20,900 nt of DNA, from assembly GCA_964616835.1 (NCBI GenBank), contig CAZTSG010000023.1, forward strand, positions 1 to 20,900. The letters run 5' to 3'. The translations under genes and the position numbers were made by a program. The DNA is from JAAOZP01 sp964616835. GTDB lineage: Archaea; Thermoproteota; EX4484-205; JAAOZP01. Shown piece after piece: positions 14,044 through 20,900 of this stretch. Under the pieces are notes generated by a model that made no database searches, was not told where the DNA came from, and was given only the letters and a program-made list of their open reading frames with translations. Position 1 is the stretch's first letter. The number at the start of each line of letters is the position of its first letter.

Positions 14044-15365
14044 GCTTCTTCGAGCAGACCTATTGCTTCTTCATCGTTCAAATCTCTCTTTAAAACTTCT
14101 CCGAGCAGAAAGTTGGGTCTATGAGATACTACACGTACGTATACAAAGCTTCCAAGCCTAGCGGGCTGTTTTAAAACTATCGGCTTATAGTAAATGTTTC
14201 TAGCTATGAAGCTTCCTGGAATAGTGCCTCTTTCATCGACGAGTGCCACCCCCTCCCAGCCTACCCAGGCCCTGTTCTTCTCCTCTTTATTTTCCAAGCT
14301 AATTTTAGAAAGGATCCTGCTCCTTGCTGAAACCACTTCGGTAGGAAGCTTTGGCAATTCGGATGCAGGAGTCCCCGGTCTAGGATAGAATTTAGAGACG
14401 TTTAGAAAATCGGGTTTAACCTCCCTTATCACTTTAAGGGTTTCTTCAAAATCGGCATCACTCTCAGTAGGGTACCCAACTATAATGTCTGTTTCAAGAG
14501 ATATTTTAGGAATTTCTGCTCTCAGTTCTGAAACAATCTTGATAAAATCCTCTACAGAATAATCTCTATTCATCTCTCTAAGAACCTTATTGCTTCCGCT
14601 TTGAAGCGGAATATGTATGAATTTGAAGAACCTGCTTTTCTTCAACGCTTCTATTATTCTTCTAAGGTTCTTCAGGGTCCCCCATGGGTTCATCATACCT
14701 ATTCTAACTAGGAATACCCCGCTAACCCTTTCAATATTTTCAAGAAGCTTTATTATGTTGCTCCCCTTATCTAAACCGTATATTGCATTATCTTGTGATG
14801 AAAGCCAGATTTCCCTGATGCCTTTTTCGACGCGAGTCTTAACAGCAGAAACAATTTCATCAATATCGTAGCTTCTTAGCCTTCCCCTGGCAAACCTGGT
14901 TGCACAATAACTACAGGCTCCTAAACAGCCTTGAGAAATAACTATTTTACCTATAAAGGGGTTTTCCCCCATACAGGGAAGCAGATTGCTGAAGCTTCCA
15001 CTGTTCAGGTTAACATATCTTCCCCCTTCAGAGACTTTTTGCACAGCCTTAAAGATCTCCTCGCCTACGGCAGGCCCTAAGACTCCTTCGACGCTTCTTA
15101 CCTCCATAATCCTGTCTACTCCAATTATCTTGGGGAGACAACCCGTCACAATGACCTTCTTGTCCCTTCCTATAGTGCTGAGCTTATAGAGAATCTTACT
15201 TTCTGTGGGGGTTTTAACCCCGCAGGTGTTGACTATAACGATATCCGCCTCCCTCTCATCATTCACTAGGCTGAAGCCGCGGCTGGCGAGTACACCAGCC
15301 ATAGCCTCGCCCTCCGCCCTGTTCACGGCGCATCCATAGTTCAGCAAGAATATCTTATTGCTCAA
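14040..15365 (-). CDS. tRNA (t6A37) methylthiotransferase, archaeal CDKAL1/MtaB type
   Basis: A 441-residue radical-SAM methylthiotransferase that converts t6A at tRNA position 37 to ms2t6A. The N-terminal domain has its three iron-sulfur cysteines (C12 in NYGCAVN, C48 in VNTCGVK, C76 in TGCLPK). The radical-SAM motif is CLGACSYCATR (C147, C151, C154), followed by IWLSSQDNAIYG, HIPLQSGSNKVLREMNRDY and IVGYPTES. A TRAM-like RNA-binding domain closes the protein (about 365-430). The assignment to the t6A-acting subfamily rather than MiaB rests on archaeal origin and on motif form. The start is TTG 15365, with no clear Shine-Dalgarno. Confidence 0.93.
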   Translation of the reverse strand: MSNKIFLLNYGCAVNRAEGEAMAGVLASRGFSLVNDEREADIVIVNTCGVKTPTESKILYKLSTIGRDKKVIVTGCLPKIIGVDRIMEVRSVEGVLGPAVGEEIFKAVQKVSEGGRYVNLNSGSFSNLLPCMGENPFIGKIVISQGCLGACSYCATRFARGRLRSYDIDEIVSAVKTRVEKGIREIWLSSQDNAIYGLDKGSNIIKLLENIERVSGVFLVRIGMMNPWGTLKNLRRIIEALKKSRFFKFIHIPLQSGSNKVLREMNRDYSVEDFIKIVSELRAEIPKISLETDIIVGYPTESDADFEETLKVIREVKPDFLNVSKFYPRPGTPASELPKLPTEVVSARSRILSKISLENKEEKNRAWVGWEGVALVDERGTIPGSFIARNIYYKPIVLKQPARLGSFVYVRVVSHRPNFLLGEVLKRDLNDEEAIGLLEEA

Positions 15366-15450
15366 TCCCAGTCTCTTTCCTTATTTTTCAGTATCATGCT
15401 AGGAGAAGCGGGCTTTCTGATAAGCGTTTCCGAGTCACTAAAGAAGAATT

Positions 15451-15462
15451 AAAGTATAAAAA
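15451..15462 (+). promoter_or_regulatory. Promoter of tRNA-Ala
   Basis: AAAGTATAAAAA (15451-15462) is a strong TATA box centred about 29 bases before the first base of the mature tRNA, so the transcript should have almost no leader. Confidence 0.7.
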
Positions 15463-15485
15463 GAAGATTAGTCCTAAGGGATTTA

Positions 15486-15557
15486 GGGCCGGTAGTTCAG
15501 AGGTAGAACGCTGGCTTCGCGAGCCAGATGCCAGGGGTTCGAGTCCCCTCCGGTCCA
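15486..15557 (+). tRNA. tRNA-Ala (CGC)
   Basis: A 72-base cloverleaf: acceptor GGGCCGG/CCGGTCC, D arm GTTC...GAAC, anticodon arm CTGGC-TTCGCGA-GCCAG, variable loop ATGCC, T arm AGGGG-TTCGAGT-CCCCT, discriminator A. The anticodon CGC and the G3-U70 wobble pair, the alanine identity element, agree. There is no intron and no encoded CCA. Confidence 0.97.
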
Positions 15558-15563
15558 TTTTTT
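15558..15563 (+). terminator. T-run terminator after tRNA-Ala
   Basis: Six consecutive T follow directly after the discriminator base, as is typical for archaeal tRNA termination. Confidence 0.6.
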
Positions 15564-15626
15564 AAAAATGACATTAAACATGAACCTGATTCATGCGGAT
15601 CTTTCATAAGGAGATTAAAGATTAAA

Positions 15627-17792
15627 ATGATGCTCTTAGTCTTAAGATTGGATACTTTGAAGCAGGACATGACAGTAATAGTAATACTTTCTTCCGTCTT
15701 TTTCTCCATCTCCGTTTGGAACCTAGGTCAGATGGATATTCCTCTGACTACAGTTAAATTCCAAACCCCCGGGGGCGAAGGATTTTACGTCCTTCTCAAT
15801 AGTTCTGAGAGAATTGTCTCAGTCAACGTTCTGCTTAAGAAAACGGCTGATTGTATTCGGTTTTCAGCATACACGGAATCTCCGGAGGAATTTGTATGCG
15901 TGATGAAAACTGGTTTAGATGGTTGCTTCTACCTGCCTAGGATTGGAAAAAACATCATCCTTAAAATAGAACTATTATTCGACGATGAAGACCTCGTTGG
16001 AGACCAGACTGGCGGCGCCCAGCCGTTCCCAGCGATGACCGCCTACCCGGACGGTAGGGTTGACGCAAAAGACCTCGCGTTCATAAATGATTGTTTGAAT
16101 AGCGTTGAAGGGTGGAGAGGCTGGAACTATATGGCAGACATCAATCCCGATAGGTCGATAAACGGTATGGATCTGGGAGTGGTGCTGAACAATCTTGGCA
16201 AGACTGGGACGTACATTAAGAATCTCACAGGGGTCACCGTAAGGTTTGACGTCGATGGCGAGAAAACTCCTGATGAAAAAGGTTTTGTCCAAATCCCCCC
16301 GGGTGCTACGAGATTTACTGTTATGCGAAACAAACAGCCCATAGGCGCGATGGTTACTTTCTGGGAGCTCAGAGAATTCTCCTTAGATGGTTACTATTGT
16401 TGGAGGAGTATTCACATAAATGCTGAAAGCAGTTGCATCGGCTTCATCCTAGGCCCCTCTTCAGGGGAAATTGCTGAGATAATAGTGGTGGGTATGGGAA
16501 ACAGGATTATCCCAATCAGCTCGATTAAGGGGATAGGTATTGACAACGATGTTTTGAAAAATCTGGTAGATGAGCAGGATAAGGTTGAGTATCCTCCAAC
16601 ATACATGTCTGAAACATATTTTGACGAGATATACTTTGTGAGGACTGCGGAAGAATACTTAAAGCTTGAAGAACCGTATGAATGCGTCCATCCTCCCCTA
16701 GGGAAACTTATTATCGCTACAGGTATTGCGGTTTTCGGTTACAATCCTTTCGGATGGCGGATTATGGGAGTAATGTTCGCCACACTCATGATACCGGTGA
16801 TGTACTTTCTGGGTCTTAGGCTTTTTGAAACACGAATAGCTGCATTCGTAGCTTCCTTCTTATGGGTTTTCGAGTTTATGCATTTCACGATGGGGAGGAT
16901 CAGTACTGTAGACACTTATGTCGTCTTCTTCTCCCTGCTTTCGCATCTTTTCTTCTTCACTTATTTGAAGAATTCTTCGAAGAATAAAGTCGATAACCGA
17001 CTACTGTTTTTTGCTACCATCTTTTTCTCCCTTGGGTTCTCGACGAAATGGACAGTTCTTTTCGGATTCATCGGCAATGTTCTTCTCCTCACCGGATTCA
17101 GGCTTAAGGGGCTTATGAAGAACCAGGTTAAATGGTCTTCCAGAATCGACGAGCTTATACGCTACCCTATTTCACCGTTATTCTGTTTCCTGGTCATCGG
17201 AATAATAGTGTATTTCTCAACGTTTATTCCATACATGATGGTCGGCCATTCCCTTTTAGATGTCTTCGGCGCTCAATTCGGAATGTACAGGTATCATGCA
17301 ACCTTGGAGGCTACTCACCCGTTTGCGTCACCATGGTGGAGCTGGCCCCTGATACGTACGCCAATCTGGTTTTATGTTTCGTATTTGTGGAATGGAATGG
17401 TTTCAACAATAACTTGCATGGGTAATCCTGTGATCTGGTGGTTTGGCACAGCCTGCCTAGCCTTCGTCATTGCCAAGTCGGTTTTAAAAAGAGACGTGGC
17501 CTCCATATATATTGTTTCAATATTCTTTTCCCAATGGCTGTTTTACGCATTAATATCGAGATGCGTATTCCTCTACCATTTCTACCCTAATGTTCCCTTT
17601 CTAGTATTTGCTGCAACTGCATTGCTTAACGATGTTTGGAGAAGAAGCAAAAAGTATGGATTTTTCATCATCGCAGCGTATCTGATTATTGTTGTAGCAG
17701 TGTTCTACTTGTATTATCCCGTGATATCGGGTATGCCGTGTCAAATCGCTTGGAAGGACTCTTTAAGACTATTCGACAACTGGATCTTTTAG
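15627..17792 (+). CDS. PMT-family (GT39) protein glycosyltransferase with dockerin-like insert
   Basis: A 721-residue membrane glycosyltransferase that should transfer hexose from a dolichyl-phosphate donor to proteins outside the cell. TM1 (about 14-34) is followed by a loop of nearly 300 residues, and then by the PMT core: YFDEIYF (D333, E334, the catalytic DE pair), HPPLGKLIIA and about nine more spans. The C-terminal PMT block YHATLEATHPFASPWWSWPL is also present. The first loop carries two calcium-loop motifs of dockerin type: T138-AYPDGRVDAKD149 (first ligand missing) and D171-INPDRSINGMD182 (complete). No MIR domain is seen. The frame extends back into tRNA-Ala; I chose ATG 15627 because it follows AAGGAG (15608-15613) and precedes TM1. 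ATG 15669 is possible. The stop is followed within bases by the GT2 gene. Confidence 0.88.
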   Translation: MMLLVLRLDTLKQDMTVIVILSSVFFSISVWNLGQMDIPLTTVKFQTPGGEGFYVLLNSSERIVSVNVLLKKTADCIRFSAYTESPEEFVCVMKTGLDGCFYLPRIGKNIILKIELLFDDEDLVGDQTGGAQPFPAMTAYPDGRVDAKDLAFINDCLNSVEGWRGWNYMADINPDRSINGMDLGVVLNNLGKTGTYIKNLTGVTVRFDVDGEKTPDEKGFVQIPPGATRFTVMRNKQPIGAMVTFWELREFSLDGYYCWRSIHINAESSCIGFILGPSSGEIAEIIVVGMGNRIIPISSIKGIGIDNDVLKNLVDEQDKVEYPPTYMSETYFDEIYFVRTAEEYLKLEEPYECVHPPLGKLIIATGIAVFGYNPFGWRIMGVMFATLMIPVMYFLGLRLFETRIAAFVASFLWVFEFMHFTMGRISTVDTYVVFFSLLSHLFFFTYLKNSSKNKVDNRLLFFATIFFSLGFSTKWTVLFGFIGNVLLLTGFRLKGLMKNQVKWSSRIDELIRYPISPLFCFLVIGIIVYFSTFIPYMMVGHSLLDVFGAQFGMYRYHATLEATHPFASPWWSWPLIRTPIWFYVSYLWNGMVSTITCMGNPVIWWFGTACLAFVIAKSVLKRDVASIYIVSIFFSQWLFYALISRCVFLYHFYPNVPFLVFAATALLNDVWRRSKKYGFFIIAAYLIIVVAVFYLYYPVISGMPCQIAWKDSLRLFDNWIF

Positions 17793-17801
17793 GTGGTGCA
17801 G

Positions 17802-18545
17802 ATGGGCTCGGAGGAGCTTGTCGATGTTTCGATAATCTTCCCAGCGTACAACGAGGCTAGGAGACTTCCCTCGGCCGTGGAGGAAACGATTAGCTTCCTA
17901 AGGGGTTTTGCCAACTCGTATGAGATAATAATTGCCGAAGACGGGAGCACGGATGGAACTGATAAGGTTGCTTCACAGCTTTCAAAGAAATACGATTTCA
18001 TCAAGCATATCCATAATGACAAGAGGCTTGGGAAGGGTAGGGCATTAAAGGAGGCTTCAAAAAAATCTAGGGGGAAGATCATAGTTCACATGGATGTGGA
18101 TCTTGCAACAAATATTAAGCATCTGAGAGAGCTCGTGCAGTCTATAATTGACGGTTACGATTTCGCCATAGGTTCTAGACTGCTTCCTGAGAGTAGGGTT
18201 GAGAGAACCTCTTTGAGAGAATTCACGTCTAGAGTCTATAACTTCATGGTGAGAATGCTTTTTAAAACAGGGATTAGAGACCATCAATGCGGGTTTAAGT
18301 CTTTCAGGAGGGAGGCTCTTATGAAGGTCGTTGACGAAGTGGAAGCTAATCATTTATTCTGGGATACTGAGCTATTGGTTAGGGCGTTGAAAGAGGGTTG
18401 CAGGATAAGGGAGATGCCTGTCGAATGGAAGGAGGGTGGAGTAACTAAAGTAAGGCTTTTCAGAGATTCGGCTACGATGTTTCTTCAAGCATTGAGGCTT
18501 TGGCTGGAGCTGCGGATGAGGCGATTCCACGTGGGAAAGCATTGA
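17802..18545 (+). CDS. Dolichyl-phosphate hexose synthase-like GT2 glycosyltransferase (Alg5/DPM type)
   Basis: A 247-residue cytosolic GT-A fold enzyme with VSIIFPAYNEARRLP, the nucleotide-binding IIAEDGSTDGT (D47), the metal site HMDVDLA (98-100), IGSRLLPESRVERTSLREFTSRVYN, and the GIRDHQCGFKSFRREAL motif characteristic of Alg5-type dolichyl-phosphate glucose synthases and related mannose synthases. No membrane span is present. It likely charges dolichyl phosphate with hexose for the PMT enzyme directly upstream, whose stop codon is nine bases before this start. ATG 17802 is preceded by AGGTGG; GTG 17793 and 17796 are in-frame alternatives. Glucose versus mannose cannot be told from sequence. 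Confidence 0.92.
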   Translation: MGSEELVDVSIIFPAYNEARRLPSAVEETISFLRGFANSYEIIIAEDGSTDGTDKVASQLSKKYDFIKHIHNDKRLGKGRALKEASKKSRGKIIVHMDVDLATNIKHLRELVQSIIDGYDFAIGSRLLPESRVERTSLREFTSRVYNFMVRMLFKTGIRDHQCGFKSFRREALMKVVDEVEANHLFWDTELLVRALKEGCRIREMPVEWKEGGVTKVRLFRDSATMFLQALRLWLELRMRRFHVGKH

Positions 18546-18559
18546 TGCTAAGACAGTTT

Positions 18560-20581
18560 TTAAAGAACTTTAAAAACCAAGTATCTTCTACCTCCTAAAG
18601 TCTTATCGTAAATCTTCTCGAATTTTCCCGATTCGTTGAAGAACCTAATGTTAATGGTGAAGCCATTGTCTTCGGCAAAGAGTTTTTCATAGTCTGTTAT
18701 CACTATGAAATGTATGTCGTATTGTTTGATAAGCGTATAGTTTCCCCTAAACATTTCTATTAAGTCTGTTTTAACCTTTTGAATTCTGTCCCACCTTATT
18801 CCGTGGCTCCAAAGCCATCCTTCATACCCCAAGACTATTTGTCTACCTGCCAGCGTGGGTATTGGATTGAGGAAGTGCGTGCCTGTTAAGAATATTGATT
18901 CAGGAGGCGTGTTATCCCGCACCCACTCGGCAAACTCAACATCTGCTTTAGGCCACATTAATAGGTCTTCTTGAAAAACCTTAGCGTGGCTAAGAAAGCC
19001 TGAGGCGGTGCTGAAGAATAATACGATTGCTAAAAACGCATATCCGAGCATTACTTTTAAGCGTTGCATATGGGTGTTAGAAGCCTTTCTCAAGTCTTCT
19101 CGAAGAATTCTTGAGAACTCGAGAATGCCGAAAGATGCTACTATCAATATAAGTATATGGCAATGCAGGAAAACCTTATAGTTATCCCAATCCCAAGGCT
19201 GGAACCTTATGAAGTTCCCCAATAAGAATACCAATAAATATGGTAGGGAAAAGTTTCTAACGAATCTACTGGTCTTGAAAAATCCGAATACAAACGGTAT
19301 TAAAACAATCCCCATGTTCATAAACCAGAAGAGGGCTAGAAATGAGATGCTTCTCAATGCTGAAATCAGAATTCCTAGAGGAGTATTCCAGTTTAAAGAC
19401 ATTATTTTGACAGTGTTTTCCTCAAGCCAACCGATGCTTGACCCGACGAAGCCAGCTCCCACCTGCATCCTGATGAAGAGAAGCTGCGGGAACGCTAGAA
19501 TAGCCATCGGGATGAGGAAGCAAGCGAAGAATTTCAAGTTCTTTTTAAACAAGACGGATTCGAGGAAGAATATGATGGACACTGTTAAGAATGAATGGGG
19601 ATGTATGCTCGGTAGCAAACCCGTTAAAAAACCTGAGAGGAAGATCTCTCTAACGCTCTCTCCACTTCTAATAGCGTGGAAAATTAACGTGTATACTATT
19701 ATAGAAATCCCCATGCCTAGTGAGCTCGCTCTCTGAGGCATCAGCATTACTATAACGGGATTTCCAAAACGTATGCCTGGCAGCGGCGAAATACCCGAGC
19801 CGGAATAATCCGTCGGCAAATTTAGCATCCAATTCATAAAGCCATATTTCGTGATATCGGTAAACGCGTAGAGAATGCCCAAGTTGCTAGAGAAGAAAAA
19901 TAATAATGCTGAAAGTAATCCAACATTTTTCCTTCCTGTAATTCTAATGGCTAAGGAGGCTATCCAGCATAAAAGCGAGACTTGGAAAAGCACGTTGGGG
20001 ATTATTATGCTACTTCTAAGGTCGAAACCAGTCTCCATCAGTATTGAAGACAGAAAATCTACCAAGGGAGGGTAAGACATCGATGCATTGAGCATCACCG
20101 GATACTGAGGAGGAAAATTATTCCTGTACACGAAGGAGTTGATCACTGAAATATGGAAGCAATAATCCCCAGTCACGTAGGAGGAACCATACAAAGAACC
20201 AGACTTCTCCCTCAAAACGCATTGAAGATTTAGAGAAGTGAACGCTATCAATCCGAATAAGATAATGAAAAGCCTCTCTGCTTCAAACGTTACGACCCCT
20301 TTTATCGATTGCCTCTCCCTCATCAGCATGAGAACTATTGCAACCATGATTACCGCGATTCCAATTCCAATGGTTAGAAAATCAAGTCCGCCGTGCAAGT
20401 AAGAGATTAGGTACAGGATCGTTGCTGATGCTGCGTGTCCAACGAGTATTGAAAAGCATATTCTCTCCTCCAAAGTGAGAATTGTTCTGAGAATTTTCGA
20501 AAGGGCTGCGCCAAGGGAGATACTGAGAAATATGAAAAACGCTCCCAGAGGGCTTACCGCCATTACCAACAGCCTTCTCAA
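18560..20581 (-). CDS. Polytopic GT-C-like membrane glycosyltransferase
   Basis: A protein of up to 673 residues with about a dozen hydrophobic spans and a C-terminal soluble part (from about 530). The first large outside loop carries TGDYCFHISVINSF (D139) followed by NFPPQYP and SYPPLVDFL, the layout of the acidic catalytic loop in GT-C glycosyltransferases. The C-terminal part reads FAEWVRDNTPPESIFLTG and GYEGWLWSHGIRWDRI, as in several archaeal and bacterial GT-C proteins. I do not recognise a specific substrate. The long frame opens at TTG 20581, but the TATA element at 20604-20594 predicts a start near 20574. ATG 20563 (codon 7), behind AGAAGG, may therefore be the true start. It converges on the GT2 gene with a 14-base gap, so it is a separate transcription unit in the same glycosylation region. 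Confidence 0.75.
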   Translation of the reverse strand: MRRLLVMAVSPLGAFFIFLSISLGAALSKILRTILTLEERICFSILVGHAASATILYLISYLHGGLDFLTIGIGIAVIMVAIVLMLMRERQSIKGVVTFEAERLFIILFGLIAFTSLNLQCVLREKSGSLYGSSYVTGDYCFHISVINSFVYRNNFPPQYPVMLNASMSYPPLVDFLSSILMETGFDLRSSIIIPNVLFQVSLLCWIASLAIRITGRKNVGLLSALLFFFSSNLGILYAFTDITKYGFMNWMLNLPTDYSGSGISPLPGIRFGNPVIVMLMPQRASSLGMGISIIVYTLIFHAIRSGESVREIFLSGFLTGLLPSIHPHSFLTVSIIFFLESVLFKKNLKFFACFLIPMAILAFPQLLFIRMQVGAGFVGSSIGWLEENTVKIMSLNWNTPLGILISALRSISFLALFWFMNMGIVLIPFVFGFFKTSRFVRNFSLPYLLVFLLGNFIRFQPWDWDNYKVFLHCHILILIVASFGILEFSRILREDLRKASNTHMQRLKVMLGYAFLAIVLFFSTASGFLSHAKVFQEDLLMWPKADVEFAEWVRDNTPPESIFLTGTHFLNPIPTLAGRQIVLGYEGWLWSHGIRWDRIQKVKTDLIEMFRGNYTLIKQYDIHFIVITDYEKLFAEDNGFTINIRFFNESGKFEKIYDKTLGGRRYLVFKVL

Positions 20582-20593
20582 CTCTTACTCGCG

Positions 20594-20604
20594 ATTTTAA
20601 TAAG
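20594..20604 (-). promoter_or_regulatory. Promoter of the GT-C-like gene
   Basis: On the minus strand CTTATTAAAAT (20604-20594) is a good TATA box. A start about 26 bases downstream falls near 20574, inside the longest reading frame, which favours ATG 20563 as the translation start. Confidence 0.45.
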
Positions 20605-20738
20605 TATTGTTTTTTCAGGAGTGGCGAGTAGCCTAACATGATTTTTAACGGTTCCGACAAGAGTCGATGATCGCTTTAGTCTCCGGGTGCTACGAAAACA
20701 CTTTTTAAACCCCCATTGACGTCATAATCCGACTTAGA
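20605..20738. other. Short non-coding stretch between the GT-C gene promoter and the terminal palindrome
   Basis: I see no gene here. CTTTTTAAAC (about 20701-20710) is TATA-like on both strands, but I cannot assign it to a transcript. Confidence 0.3.
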
Positions 20739-20756
20739 AACGCTTAAATAAGCGTT
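20739..20756 (+). promoter_or_regulatory. Palindromic TATA-like element
   Basis: AACGCTT and AAGCGTT form a perfect seven-base inverted repeat around AAAT. The centre reads CTTAAATAAG, which also resembles a TATA box and would start plus-strand transcription near 20772, just before the foldable segment that follows. It could equally be an operator or a hairpin. Confidence 0.4.
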
Positions 20757-20773
20757 GCCCCCCTCTATGTTTA

Positions 20774-20849
20774 GACCACACCAAAAACGGCGTGCCCCTA
20801 GATCTCGGTACGCACCGGGTATGAAGAGGGGACTCCCGGTGTGGTTACA
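20774..20849 (+). ncRNA. Candidate H/ACA-type guide RNA (tentative)
   Basis: ACCACACC (20775-20782) pairs perfectly with GGTGTGGT (20838-20845), and the triplet ACA follows at 20847-20849. Inside, CCCCT (20795-20799) pairs with AGGGG (20827-20831), leaving a 12-base left and 6-base right pocket. The distance from the upper stem to ACA is 15 bases, inside the 14-16 known for H/ACA RNAs. Above the upper stem, GA (20801-20802) faces UGA (20822-20824), which could form the sheared pairs of a kink-turn, under a CGGT/ACCG cap. Competing folds exist: CACCGGG (20813-20819) with CCCGGTG (20835-20841), and GCGTGCC with GGTACGC. I could not identify an rRNA target. The assignment rests on geometry alone. 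Confidence 0.3.
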
Positions 20850-20900
20850 TGATGTTGAGGACTCGAAAAGAGTCTGATGCTGTTTGAACATGTGAGGATA
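20850..20900 (+). other. Terminal stretch with a small hairpin, cut by the window edge
   Basis: GACTC (20860-20864) and GAGTC (20870-20874) form a stem with a GAAAA loop, and ACATG (20847-20851) can pair with CATGT (20889-20893). This may be a second hairpin of the preceding RNA or the leader of a gene beyond the edge. I see nothing that decides. Confidence 0.25.

Noticed and set aside
15528..15626. Upstream extension of the PMT gene to an ATG inside tRNA-Ala
   Set aside because: The first part is tRNA sequence, followed by the T-run terminator, and the translated residues carry no membrane or family signal.
20676..20891. A 71-codon open frame on the minus strand
   Set aside because: It runs through the palindrome and the paired segments, has no recognisable domain or Shine-Dalgarno, and its composition (many Ser, Gly, Asn, Cys) is unlike the neighbouring proteins.
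20848..20893. Box C/D guide RNA suggested by TGATG and CTGA motifs
   Set aside because: The CTGA and second TGATG overlap each other, the first C-box-like motif ends wrongly, and no terminal D box is present before the window edge.
1..20900. CRISPR array, insertion sequence or transposase
   Set aside because: I saw no regularly spaced repeats, no transposase-like protein and no terminal inverted repeats with target duplications.

Overview
The window reads as a chromosomal segment of a thermophilic archaeon, most likely a member of the Thermoproteota (crenarchaeal lineage). The reasons are archaeal-type genes (aIF1A, aIF2beta, DUF424, Rio1, a Pno1-like KH protein, Top6B, HerA/NurA), promoters with A/T-rich TATA boxes roughly 25-35 bases before leaderless or short-leader starts, frequent GTG/TTG starts, Arg codons mostly AGG/AGA, and tRNA genes without an encoded CCA. 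I cannot place the genus.

Layout. Positions 1-1053 (minus) hold a truncated membrane-anchored von Willebrand A protein whose arginine codons differ from the rest of the window; it lies just past the 3' end of an initiator tRNA-Met gene (1451-1525, minus). From 1917 to 5128 (plus) a tightly overlapping four-gene operon encodes two small winged-helix proteins, a NurA-family nuclease and a HerA-family ATPase, behind a promoter that carries an inverted repeat at the expected transcription start. Enolase and a small membrane protein run back on the minus strand (5118-6761), then a DUF4389 membrane protein with a nine-proline N-terminus lies on plus (6954-7412).

From 11590 down to 7500 (minus) is a translation/ribosome-biogenesis series: aIF2beta, DUF424, aIF1A, Rio1 kinase, KH protein, then topoisomerase VI subunit B. 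A 60-base divergent promoter region separates it from a PfkB-family kinase and S-adenosylhomocysteine hydrolase (plus, 11651-14043). A tRNA methylthiotransferase converges on the latter from the minus strand (14040-15365).

The right part is a surface glycosylation region: tRNA-Ala(CGC), a PMT-family protein glycosyltransferase with an unusual dockerin-like pair of calcium-loop motifs in its large first extracytoplasmic loop, a dolichyl-phosphate hexose synthase-like GT2 enzyme, and a convergent multi-spanning GT-C-like protein. The last 320 bases have no convincing gene but contain a promoter-like palindrome followed by a foldable segment whose geometry resembles an archaeal H/ACA guide RNA.

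The most interesting items are the winged-helix/NurA/HerA operon without Mre11-Rad50, the dockerin-like insertion in the PMT enzyme, the candidate H/ACA RNA, and the possible sequestering hairpin at the enolase start. All assignments were made by reading the sequence; no database search was run.
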